Shown: positions 16,208 to 24,747 of the stretch, one piece after another
Layout: every line of letters starts with the position of its first letter
How positions within the stretch are numbered: position 1 is the stretch's first letter
Origin: Pseudomonas serbica
GTDB lineage: Bacteria; Pseudomonadota; Gammaproteobacteria; Pseudomonadales; Pseudomonadaceae
Direction: 5' to 3'
NCBI RefSeq assembly: GCF_028823535.1
Contig: NZ_JAQIYM010000013.1
Span: 1 to 64,000 of the forward strand
DNA: 64,000 nt
The notes under the pieces: generated by a model
Databases searched by the model: none
Told to the model about the DNA's origin: nothing
Seen by the model: only the letters and a program-made list of their open reading frames with translations
Position numbers and translations under genes: made by a program

Positions 16208-17542
16208 TTATGATGGGGCAAGCGGTAACCAGACGCAGACTTCGAACCCATCTTGCCGGCCTGTTGCCGGGGAGAACAATTTCATTCTGGCGTCTACCCC
16301 CTGCACTATGGTTTTGGCAATCGCCAAGCCCAGTCCTGAACCACTGATCTCACTGTGACCGCGTACAAAACGCTCAGTCAGGTGCTGTAATTTCGACTGT
16401 GGCACCGCCGGGCCGCTGTTGACAACCCGTAGCTCTGCCTGTTCAGTGAGACTGACTTCGATCGGTTGATCCGATGCACCATACTTCAGCGCATTCTCAA
16501 TCAGGTTGCGCAACAGGATGCCGAAGGCGTCCGGGTCAATGGTCGAGTACACGCCGGCCTGGCTTGGCAGGTGCAACTCAATGCGCTGCCCGCTACGTTG
16601 GTTCCACTCGTCCACTCCGTGGGCAAGCAACGGAATCAGGTCTTGTGGCGTTTCGGACAACAAGCCGCCGCCTTCAGCTTTGGCCAGCTGCATGAGTTTT
16701 TCTGAAAGCCGTGAAAGCTCGCGCAACGCGTTCTCGATCTTCTGCGCACGCACTCGCAACGGGCCTTCGGGGGCTTCGTGGTGTAACCGCTGGATCTGCG
16801 CCAGGGTCGAGGCCAATGGTGTGCGCAGTTCATGGGCACTGTTGGCGGTAAAACTGCGCTCGGCCTCAAGGGCGTTGCGTAAGCGCTCCAGCAGGTGGTT
16901 GACCGCCTCAGCCAACGGATCGATTTCCGCCGGCAGGCGCACCACCTTGATTGGCGACAGATCACCCGCACCGCGCGCTTCAATAGCACGACGGTAAGCC
17001 AACACGCTGCGCAGGCTGAAACGCACAAATAACCAGGTGCCCAACAGGCTGACAGGAATCAACACCAATAGAGGCAACAACAAGGCAAACAAGGCCTCCC
17101 GCGCTGCTTCTCGACGATGACCAAGCGGTTCGGCTATCTCGATGAACAGCGTCTGGCGCAATGCACTGGCGCCATACAAGCGGTACTTTTCAGAGGTGGA
17201 AAAACCTTCAGTCGGTTGTCGATTGAAGATCTGCGGGTTGGCGTCGTGAGATTGCATCAGAATCTTGCCCTTGGCATCGCGCACCAGGTAGGTCAGGTAT
17301 TCGTTGTGCATTTTCAGGGTCGCGACGTGTTGCGCCGTCCGTGGTTCTTCCCGGTTGCTGATTTCCAGCACGGCCAAGGGCAGGATGCGTTGTGCAGTCT
17401 CCTCCAACGCGCTGTCGAATGCCTCGTTCAATTCATGTTGCACCACCAGCCAGGCGCCGACTGTCGCCCCCAGCCAGAGTAACGTCATACCAAGCGTCAA
17501 CCCTAGACCGAGACGTGTTTGCAGGCTTGAAGACGGCTTCAT
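16208..17542 (-). CDS. Two-component sensor histidine kinase (QseC/BqsS-like)
   Basis: Inner-membrane sensor of 444 aa. TM1 is at residues about 15-35 and TM2 at about 150-172, enclosing a periplasmic domain of roughly 115 residues. A HAMP region (about 175-225) leads to the HisKA box SFTANSAHELRTPLAS with phospho-acceptor His237. The ATPase part has NLIENALKYG and the GSGLGLAI G-box. The gene overlaps its response regulator by 4 bases. The pair is divergent from a PepSY gene that begins a flavin redox cluster, as in the P. aeruginosa BqsRS region, which senses ferrous iron. The periplasmic NREEPR segment is not a full RExxE motif, so the signal is uncertain. Confidence 0.9.
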   Translation of the reverse strand: MKPSSSLQTRLGLGLTLGMTLLWLGATVGAWLVVQHELNEAFDSALEETAQRILPLAVLEISNREEPRTAQHVATLKMHNEYLTYLVRDAKGKILMQSHDANPQIFNRQPTEGFSTSEKYRLYGASALRQTLFIEIAEPLGHRREAAREALFALLLPLLVLIPVSLLGTWLFVRFSLRSVLAYRRAIEARGAGDLSPIKVVRLPAEIDPLAEAVNHLLERLRNALEAERSFTANSAHELRTPLASTLAQIQRLHHEAPEGPLRVRAQKIENALRELSRLSEKLMQLAKAEGGGLLSETPQDLIPLLAHGVDEWNQRSGQRIELHLPSQAGVYSTIDPDAFGILLRNLIENALKYGASDQPIEVSLTEQAELRVVNSGPAVPQSKLQHLTERFVRGHSEISGSGLGLAIAKTIVQGVDARMKLFSPATGRQDGFEVCVWLPLAPS

Positions 17543-18198
17543 GCTGACATCAACCGATAGCCCATGCCCCGCACGGTTTCAATCAGGTCGCGCCCGAGTT
17601 TTTTACGCAGACGGCTGATGTAGACCTCGATGGTATTGCTCTCGATTTCGGCGCCGAAGGCATACAGCCGTTCTTCTAGCTGCGACTTGGACAGCAGCGC
17701 GCTGGGGCGCTGCACAAACGCCTCGAACAGCGCCCATTCCCGCGCCGTGAGGTCCACCGTCGCACCGCCTCGCTGCACCGTACGGGCACTCATGTCGACC
17801 TGCAAATCACCGAGTTTGATCTGCGGATTGGGGTTGCCGCTATAACGCCGAGCCACCGCCGCCACACGGGCCGAGAGTTCAAACAGGTCGAACGGTTTGA
17901 CCAGGTAGTCGTCGGCGCCCGCGTTGAGGCCAGCGATACGATCGGAAATCTGATCCTGGGCGGTCAGGATAATCACCGGGGTCACGTCCCCTGCCGAGCG
18001 TTGCTGGCGCAAAAAGTCCAGCCCGCGACCGTCCGGGAGCATCAGGTCCAGCAGGATCAGGTCGTAAGGCGTGGTGCGCACGCTGTTGCGCGCGTGGTCC
18101 AGGCGCTGCACCCAATCGACGGCGTGACCGTCATCGGCAATCTGCTCGCGCACCGCCTCCCCCAAACCTGGAGCGTCCTCGACCAATAAGACCCGCAT
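17539..18198 (-). CDS. OmpR/PhoB-type response regulator
   Basis: Cytoplasmic DNA-binding response regulator of 219 aa. The receiver has the acidic pair E7-D8, phospho-acceptor Asp51 in LILLDLMLPDGRG, and Lys in DDYLVKPF. The winged helix carries VDLTAREWALFEAFVQRP and TIEVYISRLRKKLG. I chose ATG 18198 (MRVLLVEDAP) because AGGAGG lies 5 bases upstream on this strand; a longer frame from 18231 only adds a non-homologous leader. It probably controls the divergent PepSY-DUF2271-flavoreductase-ApbE genes from the 132-base gap. Confidence 0.92.
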   Translation of the reverse strand: MRVLLVEDAPGLGEAVREQIADDGHAVDWVQRLDHARNSVRTTPYDLILLDLMLPDGRGLDFLRQQRSAGDVTPVIILTAQDQISDRIAGLNAGADDYLVKPFDLFELSARVAAVARRYSGNPNPQIKLGDLQVDMSARTVQRGGATVDLTAREWALFEAFVQRPSALLSKSQLEERLYAFGAEIESNTIEVYISRLRKKLGRDLIETVRGMGYRLMSA

Positions 18199-18330
18199 CT
18201 GGCACCTCCTGTGATGGTTGTCGTGCAGCACCTTAATCGCCCTGCCTGACGTGAATCTGAAGATTCAGCTGGTTGTCAGGAATGCACCTTAGGGTATGCC
18301 ACAGACGCCGACCGCGGCAGGAGACAGATC

Positions 18331-18654
18331 ATGAAATCAGGTTTTATTGCCAATGCCACGCTGTTGAGCCTGCTGCTCAGCGGTTACGCCCTGGCCGATG
18401 ACGACTGCAGCGACCCGGTGAGCGACTGGCAACCGCGCGAAACCTTGCGTCAGCAGGTCGAGCGGCAGTACGGCTGGAGCGTGCAGCGCATCAAGGTCGA
18501 CGACGGTTGTTACGAGCTCAAGGGCCTGGACCGCAAAGGCAATGCCATCGAAGCCAGCTACTCACCGGCATCGCTGCGCCTGCACACACTCGAGATCCAT
18601 TTCCGCGATGACGGCGATGCCAGGGATTACCTCGGCAGCCCGCTCGCCGAATGA
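18331..18654 (+). CDS. Periplasmic PepSY-domain protein
   Basis: A 107 aa exported protein. The signal peptide (residues 1-22, ending GYALA) is followed by a single PepSY-type domain: PRETLRQQVERQYGWSVQRI, then CYELKGLDRKGNAIEASYSP. Two cysteines (DDDCSD and DDGCYE) could form a disulfide. PepSY domains occur in sensor-associated small proteins and in flavin-linked membrane reductases. Being the first gene after the two-component system, it may be a signal-modulating partner of the kinase, like the small PepSY proteins next to P. aeruginosa BqsRS, or part of the redox module. Confidence 0.82.
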   Translation: MKSGFIANATLLSLLLSGYALADDDCSDPVSDWQPRETLRQQVERQYGWSVQRIKVDDGCYELKGLDRKGNAIEASYSPASLRLHTLEIHFRDDGDARDYLGSPLAE

Positions 18655-18746
18655 CGCCTCACCTGTCGATGAGTTTTTCCTGTGCTTCAGGTTGCTGTCA
18701 GCAAGCAGGTCCAGGCTCTCGACCTAACGATCAAAAGGACACCCTC

Positions 18747-19217
18747 ATGAAAAAGATCATCGCAGCCACCTGCCTCGTCGGCGCCATTGCCCTGCCGGGG
18801 TTGGCCCAGGCCCGTGAAGTGACCTTGACCACACAGCTCAAGGACTACAGCGGCAATGACGCCTACCTGGCGATCTACGTCACCGACGCCAATGGCCAAT
18901 ACCAGAAAACCCTTTGGGTGGCCGGCAAGAAAGCCAAGTACTACAAGCACCTGGGCGACTGGGCCCGTGGCAGCGGGATGAACCCGAGCGAGTTTGACGG
19001 GGTCAGCGGCGCCAGTGTCGGCAGTGGGCGCACACTCAAAGTCAGCGTCGAACTGGCAGACACCCTGATTGATGCCGGGTATCAGATCCGCATCGACAGC
19101 GCCGTCGAGGACAAACGTGACGCCCGCGCCGATGTCAGCGTGCCCCTGACGTCCAAGGGTGCAGGCAAGCCGGCGACAGGCAGCACCTACGTCGAGTCCT
19201 TTACTTACGACTTGTAG
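18747..19217 (+). CDS. DUF2271 periplasmic protein with a probable covalent-FMN site
   Basis: A 156 aa exported protein; signal peptide residues 1-22 (MKKIIAATCLVGAIALPGLA then QA). The body matches DUF2271 (LTTQLKDYSGNDAYLAIYVT). Residues 84-90 read D-G-V-S-G-A-S, the pattern that ApbE flavin transferases modify in NqrB/NqrC-type proteins (D-x-x-S/T-G-A-T/S). FMN would be attached to Ser90. An apbE gene lies 2.2 kb downstream in the same cluster and a PepSY flavoreductase lies between, so this protein is a plausible periplasmic FMN electron carrier. ATG 18747 is preferred because AAAAGGA precedes it and the signal peptide begins there. Confidence 0.85.
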   Translation: MKKIIAATCLVGAIALPGLAQAREVTLTTQLKDYSGNDAYLAIYVTDANGQYQKTLWVAGKKAKYYKHLGDWARGSGMNPSEFDGVSGASVGSGRTLKVSVELADTLIDAGYQIRIDSAVEDKRDARADVSVPLTSKGAGKPATGSTYVESFTYDL

Positions 19218-19242
19218 CACCTGCTATTTCTGGAGGCTGAAC

Positions 19243-21423
19243 ATGCTTCGTCAGTTCCATTCCCTTCCTGGCCTGATCGCCGCCCTGTTGGTCATGCTGT
19301 TGGCCATCAGCGGCGCGATCCTGTCTGTCGACCCGGTGTTGGAACGCCTGCACAGCACGTCCACTTCTGCCGGACAAGTCAACGTCGGCCAACTGGCCGG
19401 GCGCGTTGCCAGCCACTTTCCGGGCGTGGAGCAGATCCAGCGCACAGCGTCCGGGACGGTGATCGTCTACTACAACCAGCACGGCCAGGCCGGGGCGGAA
19501 AAGGTTGACCCACTGACCGGCCAAGGTCTCGCCCCTTATGAGCCATCCGAGTTCTCCCGCTGGGTGAAAGACCTGCACCGCTCGCTGTTCCTTGGCACGC
19601 CGGGCCATGGGGTGTCGGGTGTCGGCGCGCTGTTCATGCTGATGCTGTCGGTGTCCGGCGCGCTATTGCTGGCCCGCCGCCTGGGTGGCTGGCGCAACCT
19701 GCTGCGGCCGCTGCGGGGCACTTTCAGCCAGCGCTGGCATGCTGAAATCGGGCGAACGGCCTTGCTCGGGCTGCTGCTGTCGGCATTGAGCGGGCTCTAC
19801 ATGTCCGCCACCACTTTTGGTTTTATCGCCGACGGCAGTCAAAGTGAACCCGCCTTCCCCGCCCACGCCAGCACCGGCCCGGCCTTGCCGGTGGCGAAGC
19901 TGCAAGCCTTGCAGGCCACCGACCTGAACGACCTGCGCGAGCTGGTCTACCCAAGCCCCGGCAACCCACGCGATGTGTTTTCCCTGCGCACGGCCCAGGG
20001 CGCCGGCTACGTGGATCAGGCCAGCGGCGCTTTGCTGTCCTATCAAGCCCACGACTCGATGCACAACCTCTACGAATTGATCTATCAGCTGCACACCGGC
20101 GAAGGCCTCTGGTGGCTGGGCCTGCCGCTGGGGCTCTGCGCCCTCTGCGTGCCGTTGATGAGCGTGACCGGCATCCTGTTGTGGTGGCGCCGCCGCAAGG
20201 CTGGCCCGAACATTCGCCACAACAGCCCTGCCCACTGCGCCGACAGCGTGATTCTGGTGGGCAGTGAAAACAACAGCACCTGGGGCTTTGCCAAAACCTT
20301 GCACGACGCCTTGCACCAGAATGGCCACCAGGTGCATAGCGCGGCGATGAATGAATGGGTGGGCGATTACCGCAATGCCCAACGGGTGTTGATCCTCACC
20401 GCGACCCATGGTGACGGCGATGCACCGGCTTCGGCTTCGCAGTTCCTGGCGCGGCTGGCCAAAACCGGCCTCAAGCCCGGCCTGCCCTTTGCTGTGCTGG
20501 GCTTTGGCGACCGCCAGTTTGCGCAGTTCTGCCAGTACGCCCATCAGGTGCAGGACGCGATGTTGCAGGCCGGTGGCTCGCCACTGCTGGGGCTGGAAAC
20601 CGTCAACCGCCAGTCCTCCCAGGAGTTTGCGCGCTGGGGCCACGCGTTGGGCGAAGTGCTCCAGCATGACCTGACACTGGTCCATACCCCGCAGCGGCCA
20701 CAGCCCCATCCGTTGGAGCTGACGGAGCGCATTGTCTACGGTGAACAGGTGAACGCGCCGACCCACGTTCTGCGCTTCAAGGCACCCGGCAAGCTGCCGG
20801 ATTTTCTGGCCGGTGATCTGGTCGGGATTCTGCCCCCTGGCAGTCCGATCCCGCGTTTCTACTCGCTGGCCAGCGGTTCCCAGGACGGCGTGCTGGAGAT
20901 CTGCGTGCGTAGACACAACGGTGGCATGTGCTCGCAGTTCCTTCATGGCCTGGACATCGGCGCGCAGATCGAAGCCTTCATCCAGCCCAATCCGCAATTC
21001 CGTCCGGCATCGGGCACGCATCCGGTGATCCTGATCGGCGCCGGTACCGGCATCGGTCCTCTGGCCGGTTTTATCCGCAACAACAAGGCCCGACACCCGA
21101 TGCACCTGTATTGGGGCGGGCGCAACCCGGCCTCGGACTTTCTCTACGAACCGGAGCTCAACCAATACCTGTCGGACCGCCGCCTCACGGCACTGTGCGC
21201 CGCTTTCTCTCAGGTTCAGGACCGCAGCTACGTGCAAGACCGGCTGATCAGCGATGCCCTGACCTTGCGCCGGCTGATTGAAAAAGGTGCCCAAGTGCTG
21301 GTGTGTGGCAGTCGCGAAATGGCCAAAGGCGTGATGCAGGCCCTTGATGAAGTATTGGCGCCTCTCAACCTGAGTGTGCTGACCCTGAAGGCACAAGGAC
21401 GCTACCGTGAAGATGTCTACTGA
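19243..21423 (+). CDS. PepSY-TM/flavodoxin/ferredoxin-NADP reductase fusion (transmembrane flavoreductase)
   Basis: A 726 aa inner-membrane enzyme. Residues 1-330 form a PepSY-TM domain with about four helices (LPGLIAALLVMLLAISGAIL; WLGLPLGLCALCVPLMSVTG). Residues about 345-480 form a flavodoxin-like FMN domain (ILTATHGDGDAPAS) and the rest an FAD/NADP reductase with RFYSLASGSQ (FAD) and GAGTGIGPLAGFIR (nucleotide). The organisation is that of a sulfite-reductase-flavoprotein-like unit joined to a membrane electron conduit. It probably carries NADPH electrons across the membrane to periplasmic acceptors such as the DUF2271 flavoprotein. ATG 19243 is chosen from the hydrophobic N terminus and TGGAGG upstream. 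Confidence 0.88.
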   Translation: MLRQFHSLPGLIAALLVMLLAISGAILSVDPVLERLHSTSTSAGQVNVGQLAGRVASHFPGVEQIQRTASGTVIVYYNQHGQAGAEKVDPLTGQGLAPYEPSEFSRWVKDLHRSLFLGTPGHGVSGVGALFMLMLSVSGALLLARRLGGWRNLLRPLRGTFSQRWHAEIGRTALLGLLLSALSGLYMSATTFGFIADGSQSEPAFPAHASTGPALPVAKLQALQATDLNDLRELVYPSPGNPRDVFSLRTAQGAGYVDQASGALLSYQAHDSMHNLYELIYQLHTGEGLWWLGLPLGLCALCVPLMSVTGILLWWRRRKAGPNIRHNSPAHCADSVILVGSENNSTWGFAKTLHDALHQNGHQVHSAAMNEWVGDYRNAQRVLILTATHGDGDAPASASQFLARLAKTGLKPGLPFAVLGFGDRQFAQFCQYAHQVQDAMLQAGGSPLLGLETVNRQSSQEFARWGHALGEVLQHDLTLVHTPQRPQPHPLELTERIVYGEQVNAPTHVLRFKAPGKLPDFLAGDLVGILPPGSPIPRFYSLASGSQDGVLEICVRRHNGGMCSQFLHGLDIGAQIEAFIQPNPQFRPASGTHPVILIGAGTGIGPLAGFIRNNKARHPMHLYWGGRNPASDFLYEPELNQYLSDRRLTALCAAFSQVQDRSYVQDRLISDALTLRRLIEKGAQVLVCGSREMAKGVMQALDEVLAPLNLSVLTLKAQGRYREDVY

Positions 21424-22378
21424 GCTGCTGCGCTATAGCTTGAACGGCGAAACCATGGGCACCCGCTACACCGCCCTGTTTTATGCCGGGGCCGGGATCG
21501 ATATCGACGAAGTTGGCCAGCACCTGGCCCGCGCCGTGGCCCGGGTGGACCAGCAAATGTCCACCTGGAAACCCGACTCGGACCTCAACCGCCTCAATGC
21601 CGCCCCCGAGCAGGAATGGGTCTCGGTGCCCAAGGAACTGGCCACGGTGCTGTCTGCTGCATTGCGCGTCAGTCAGCAATCCGGCGGCGCCTTCGACATC
21701 GCTGTCGGTGACCTGGTGAACGCCTGGGGCTTCGGCCCCGGGGAGCAGACGGTCACAGAGCAGGCGATCGGCACGACTGCGCCGCGCGCCCGGCCGTTAG
21801 CCAGCGCCGCATTGGTGGTTGAGCCGCAACGCAATCAGGTGCGCAAACGCGTGCCGTTGAACCTTGATCTGAGTGGCATCGCCAAAGGTTTTGGCGTGGA
21901 TGAACTGGCCCGTTGCCTGGAGGGCTGGGGCATCACCCGCTATCTCGTCGGTATTGATGGCGAGATGCGCGCCCGGGGCATCAAACCTGACGGCCAGTGT
22001 TGGGTCGTGGCCCTGGAAAAGCCCCACCGGGGCGTGCGTGAAGTCATGGGCGTGATGGAACTTGGCGATGCCGCTATCGCGACCTCCGGGGACTATCGAC
22101 ACTGGGTCGATGTGGCCGGTCAGTCCTATGCTCACACCATGAACCCGGCCACCGGCGCGCCGTTGTGCAACCCGCTCGCCGCCGTCACCGTGGTGGCGGC
22201 CTCGTGCATGCTCGCCGATGCCTGGGCCACGGCGCTGATGGTCCTGGGCGAAACCGAGGGCCCACGCCTGGCTCAGGAACGCGGGATGGACGCGTTGTTC
22301 GTGCTGCGCGAGGGTGAACACTTCAAAGAAATATCCATTGTCGGCGGCCAGTTGCAGGCGCAAATTGAAACCCGCTGA
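21407..22378 (+). CDS. apbE: ApbE family FAD:protein FMN transferase
   Basis: Transfers FMN from FAD to a Ser or Thr of target proteins, using Mg2+. The 323 aa protein has the family blocks MGTRYTALF, VDQQMSTWKPDSDLNRLN (residues about 45-62), SGGAFDIAVGDLVNAWGF and DLSGIAKGFGVDELAR, plus the C-terminal DAWATALMVLG. The usual lipoprotein signal is not present, so it may act in the cytoplasm or the start may be misread. The start is GTG 21407, with AAGGA 9 bases upstream; an ATG at 21413 is the alternative. It overlaps the flavoreductase by 17 bases. The nearby DUF2271 protein with DGVSGAS is the obvious client. Confidence 0.88.
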   Translation: MKMSTELLRYSLNGETMGTRYTALFYAGAGIDIDEVGQHLARAVARVDQQMSTWKPDSDLNRLNAAPEQEWVSVPKELATVLSAALRVSQQSGGAFDIAVGDLVNAWGFGPGEQTVTEQAIGTTAPRARPLASAALVVEPQRNQVRKRVPLNLDLSGIAKGFGVDELARCLEGWGITRYLVGIDGEMRARGIKPDGQCWVVALEKPHRGVREVMGVMELGDAAIATSGDYRHWVDVAGQSYAHTMNPATGAPLCNPLAAVTVVAASCMLADAWATALMVLGETEGPRLAQERGMDALFVLREGEHFKEISIVGGQLQAQIETR

Positions 22379-22447
22379 CGCCGATCGCCGGCCCGCTCGG
22401 AACCCGTCCGATGTGAACCGCCGAATGACAGGGAATCGCGTTAAACA

Positions 22448-23149
22448 ATGAAATTCATGCACAGGCACACCGAGGCACACCGGACCGATCGAATCGGCTG
22501 GCTACGCGCCGCCGTCCTTGGGGCCAACGACGGAATCGTCTCTACCGCCAGCCTGCTGATCGGCGTCGCTGCCGCCAACGCCAGCCATGCCACATTGCTG
22601 GTTACCGGAATGGCGGGGCTGGTGGCCGGGGCCATGTCCATGGCCGCTGGCGAGTACATTTCCGTGCACTCCCAGGCCGATACCGAGCGGGCCGATCTGT
22701 CCCGCGAACGGGCAGAACTGGCCAGCGACCCGAAAGCCGAACACATCGAACTCGCCAACATCTACATGCATCGCGGGGTATCACCCGAACTGGCGCATCA
22801 AGTGGCCGATCAATTGATGGCCCATGACGCACTGGGCTCCCACGCCCGGGACGAGTTGGGTATCAGCGCCACCCTCACCGCCAAACCCTTGCAGGCCGCC
22901 TTGGCCTCCGCCGCCAGTTTCGTGGTGGGTGCCGCGTTGCCGCTGGGGGTGACGTTTGTCGCGCCGGAGCACGGCGTGGTGCCCTGGGTATCGGGCATGT
23001 CATTGGTGTTTCTCGGGACATTGGGCGCCATCGCCGCCAAGGCTGGCGGGGCCAACGTCATGACCGGCGCCTGGCGGGTGACCTTCTGGGGGGCGCTGGC
23101 CATGGGCATTACCGCACTGGTAGGGCACTTGTTTGGCGCGGTGGTCTAG
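22448..23149 (+). CDS. VIT1/CCC1 family Fe/Mn transporter
   Basis: Inner-membrane divalent metal transporter of 233 aa. The first part holds LGANDGIVSTASLLIGVAAA and GAMSMAAGEYISVHSQADTE, both signatures of the VIT family; the polar stretch ERADLSRERAELASDPKAE is the metal-binding loop. Three more helices follow (FVVGAALPLGVTFVAP, SLVFLGTLGAIAAKAGG, WGALAMGITALVGHLFG). There is no ferritin-like N-terminal domain. It follows apbE on the same strand with a 69-base gap. Its presence after a candidate metal-reductase module suggests an iron or manganese link, which is inference. Confidence 0.87.
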   Translation: MKFMHRHTEAHRTDRIGWLRAAVLGANDGIVSTASLLIGVAAANASHATLLVTGMAGLVAGAMSMAAGEYISVHSQADTERADLSRERAELASDPKAEHIELANIYMHRGVSPELAHQVADQLMAHDALGSHARDELGISATLTAKPLQAALASAASFVVGAALPLGVTFVAPEHGVVPWVSGMSLVFLGTLGAIAAKAGGANVMTGAWRVTFWGALAMGITALVGHLFGAVV

Positions 23150-23205
23150 CGGGCGCCTTTTACAGAACAGCAGTGTTGCGCGGTATGCGGTAACGGATCC
23201 GTACG

Positions 23206-23221
23206 CTGCCAGCGCTGGCAG
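23206..23221. repeat. Perfect 16-bp palindrome CTGCCAGCGCTGGCAG
   Basis: Lies between the VIT gene and the convergent FisR-like gene. It could be a short terminator stem, but no T-run is near. The half TGGCAG/CTGCCA also makes up the palindromes in front of the sulfide operon, and a further TGGCAG follows at 23226-23231, so regulator binding is an alternative. Confidence 0.45.
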
Positions 23222-23254
23222 TCAATGGCAGACTTGCGGCACGAGCGCTGGCTA

Positions 23255-24580
23255 CTAGGCCAGCCCCTGCTCTTTCAGGCGTCTGTACAGGGTTCGTTCG
23301 CTAATCCCCATGTGCCTGGCCAACTCACTGCGGGTACCTTTGAAAGTAGCCAGTGCCTGTGCCAGCGAGCTGCCGTCGAACGCAGTTGAAGCAGAGGCCC
23401 GAGCCGATGCCACCACCGATGCCCGTGGCAAATGGACGGAGCGGATCACACCATCGTCAGCGAACAGACTGGCTCTCTCCAGAACATTGCGCAGTTCACG
23501 AATATTTCCGGGCCAGTGATACCGCTGTAATTGCGTCAGCGCCTCGGCTTCCATTGTCAGCGGGCGCTTGCCGGTAGCGGCACGCTGCAGGAATGAATTG
23601 ACCAGCAACCCAATGTCTTCAACCCGGTCGCGCAAGGGGGGTAAATGAATTGGAAAGGCGCTGATGCGGTAGTACAGGTCCTGCCTGAACTCACCTTCCA
23701 CCATCATTTTTTCCAATGGCTTGTGGGTCGCAGCAATTAACCTGAAGTTAGCGTGAAGCGTCTCGACACTCCCTACACGGCGATAGGTACCCGATTCAAT
23801 CAGGCGCAACAGCTTCACCTGCATTGCCAGGGGTACATCGCCAATCTCATCGAGAAACAACGTACCGCCCTGGGCCGTTTCGACCAAACCAGGCTTGCGC
23901 GTGGTGGCACCGGTGAATGCTCCTTTTTCATGGCCGAACAGTTCGCTCTCAAATAACGTTTCGGTCAATCCAGAGCAATCGACGACGACAAAGGGCCCAG
24001 TGGCCCGCTCGCTGGTTTCATGTACGGCGCGGGCGAACAGCTCTTTGCCCGTGCCGGACTCGCCTAGCAGCAGCACCGGCAGCATTGAAGGTGCCACCCG
24101 CTGCAACTCCGACAGGGCACGATTAAAGGCGGGTGAACGGCCGACCAACCCTTCGTTGCTGGGTCGAGCTGATGCACTGCGGACCAGGGTGAGACGCTCC
24201 ACATAGGCAGTAATAACACCCTGCTCGTCCAGAATCGGGCGCAATTCGACGTCGACATGCTCAGGACCGCGAGGCGTGTGGTGAATGTGCAAAACACGAT
24301 CCGGTCCGCGCATCTCCTGCGCCTTTTTCATCGGGCAGTTCTCACCCGCCTGATCACACGGAACGTCGTAATGGTGTGAGATTTGATAACACTTATGGCC
24401 GATAAAGGGTTTGTCAGCGCTGCCAAACTGCCGTTGATAGGCGGTGTTGGCAGCCAGGATGTTGTAGTCCGGATCGAGCACGATCATCGGCTGGGGTTCG
24501 TGCTCAAGAAACGAGACAAGTGCCTGCACTTGATCCGAGTGCGGGAGCGAATGGCTGGGGATGGGCAGGACAGTCTTCAT
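23255..24580 (-). CDS. FisR-like sigma-54-dependent activator of sulfide/persulfide oxidation
   Basis: Enhancer-binding protein of 441 aa. The N-terminal PAS-like sensor domain has Cys64, Cys75 and Cys82 (GHKCYQISHHYDVPC...ENCP). The 11 and 7 residue steps equal those of C53/C64/C71 in Cupriavidus FisR, which react with polysulfide. The AAA+ domain carries GESGTGKELFARA (Walker A), the sigma-54 contact ESELFGHEKGAFTGA and FLDEIGD (Walker B). A Fis-type helix (RSELARHMGISERTLYRRLK) ends it. I chose ATG 24580, with AGGAG 5 bases upstream. It is divergent from the persulfide dioxygenase operon, which has a perfect sigma-54 promoter. Confidence 0.9.
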   Translation of the reverse strand: MKTVLPIPSHSLPHSDQVQALVSFLEHEPQPMIVLDPDYNILAANTAYQRQFGSADKPFIGHKCYQISHHYDVPCDQAGENCPMKKAQEMRGPDRVLHIHHTPRGPEHVDVELRPILDEQGVITAYVERLTLVRSASARPSNEGLVGRSPAFNRALSELQRVAPSMLPVLLLGESGTGKELFARAVHETSERATGPFVVVDCSGLTETLFESELFGHEKGAFTGATTRKPGLVETAQGGTLFLDEIGDVPLAMQVKLLRLIESGTYRRVGSVETLHANFRLIAATHKPLEKMMVEGEFRQDLYYRISAFPIHLPPLRDRVEDIGLLVNSFLQRAATGKRPLTMEAEALTQLQRYHWPGNIRELRNVLERASLFADDGVIRSVHLPRASVVASARASASTAFDGSSLAQALATFKGTRSELARHMGISERTLYRRLKEQGLA

Positions 24581-24611
24581 CGTGGCTCCTGAGTATCCTA
24601 GCATCCTGCAA

Positions 24612-24652
24612 TGGCACTGCCACCTCTGTCAACACAGACTGCCAATGGCAGT
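24612..24652 (+). promoter_or_regulatory. Candidate FisR upstream activating sites (paired TGGCA/TGCCA palindromes)
   Basis: TGGCA-C-TGCCA (24612-24622) and ACTGCCA-A-TGGCAGT (24638-24652) are two palindromes with perfect arms, about 100-140 bases before the sigma-54 promoter, the usual distance for an activator site. They share the TGGCA core, and the 16-bp palindrome at 23206 does as well. Confidence 0.55.
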
Positions 24653-24747
24653 AAATCCAGGTAAATGTAGATAGGATCAAACCGCTTTAAAAAATTAAAT
24701 ACAATAAAATCATATAGATAAGCTCATATCTCTCTACAGCTCCGGCC

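Noticed and set aside
19663..21396. 577-codon antisense frame across the flavoreductase
   Set aside because: Composition is a mirror of the sense codons, with no start signals or motifs; the sense protein is unmistakable.
23226..23237. Second sigma-54 promoter (TGGCAGACTTGC)
   Set aside because: GG and GC are 7 rather than 10 bases apart and it points into the 3' end of the regulator gene.
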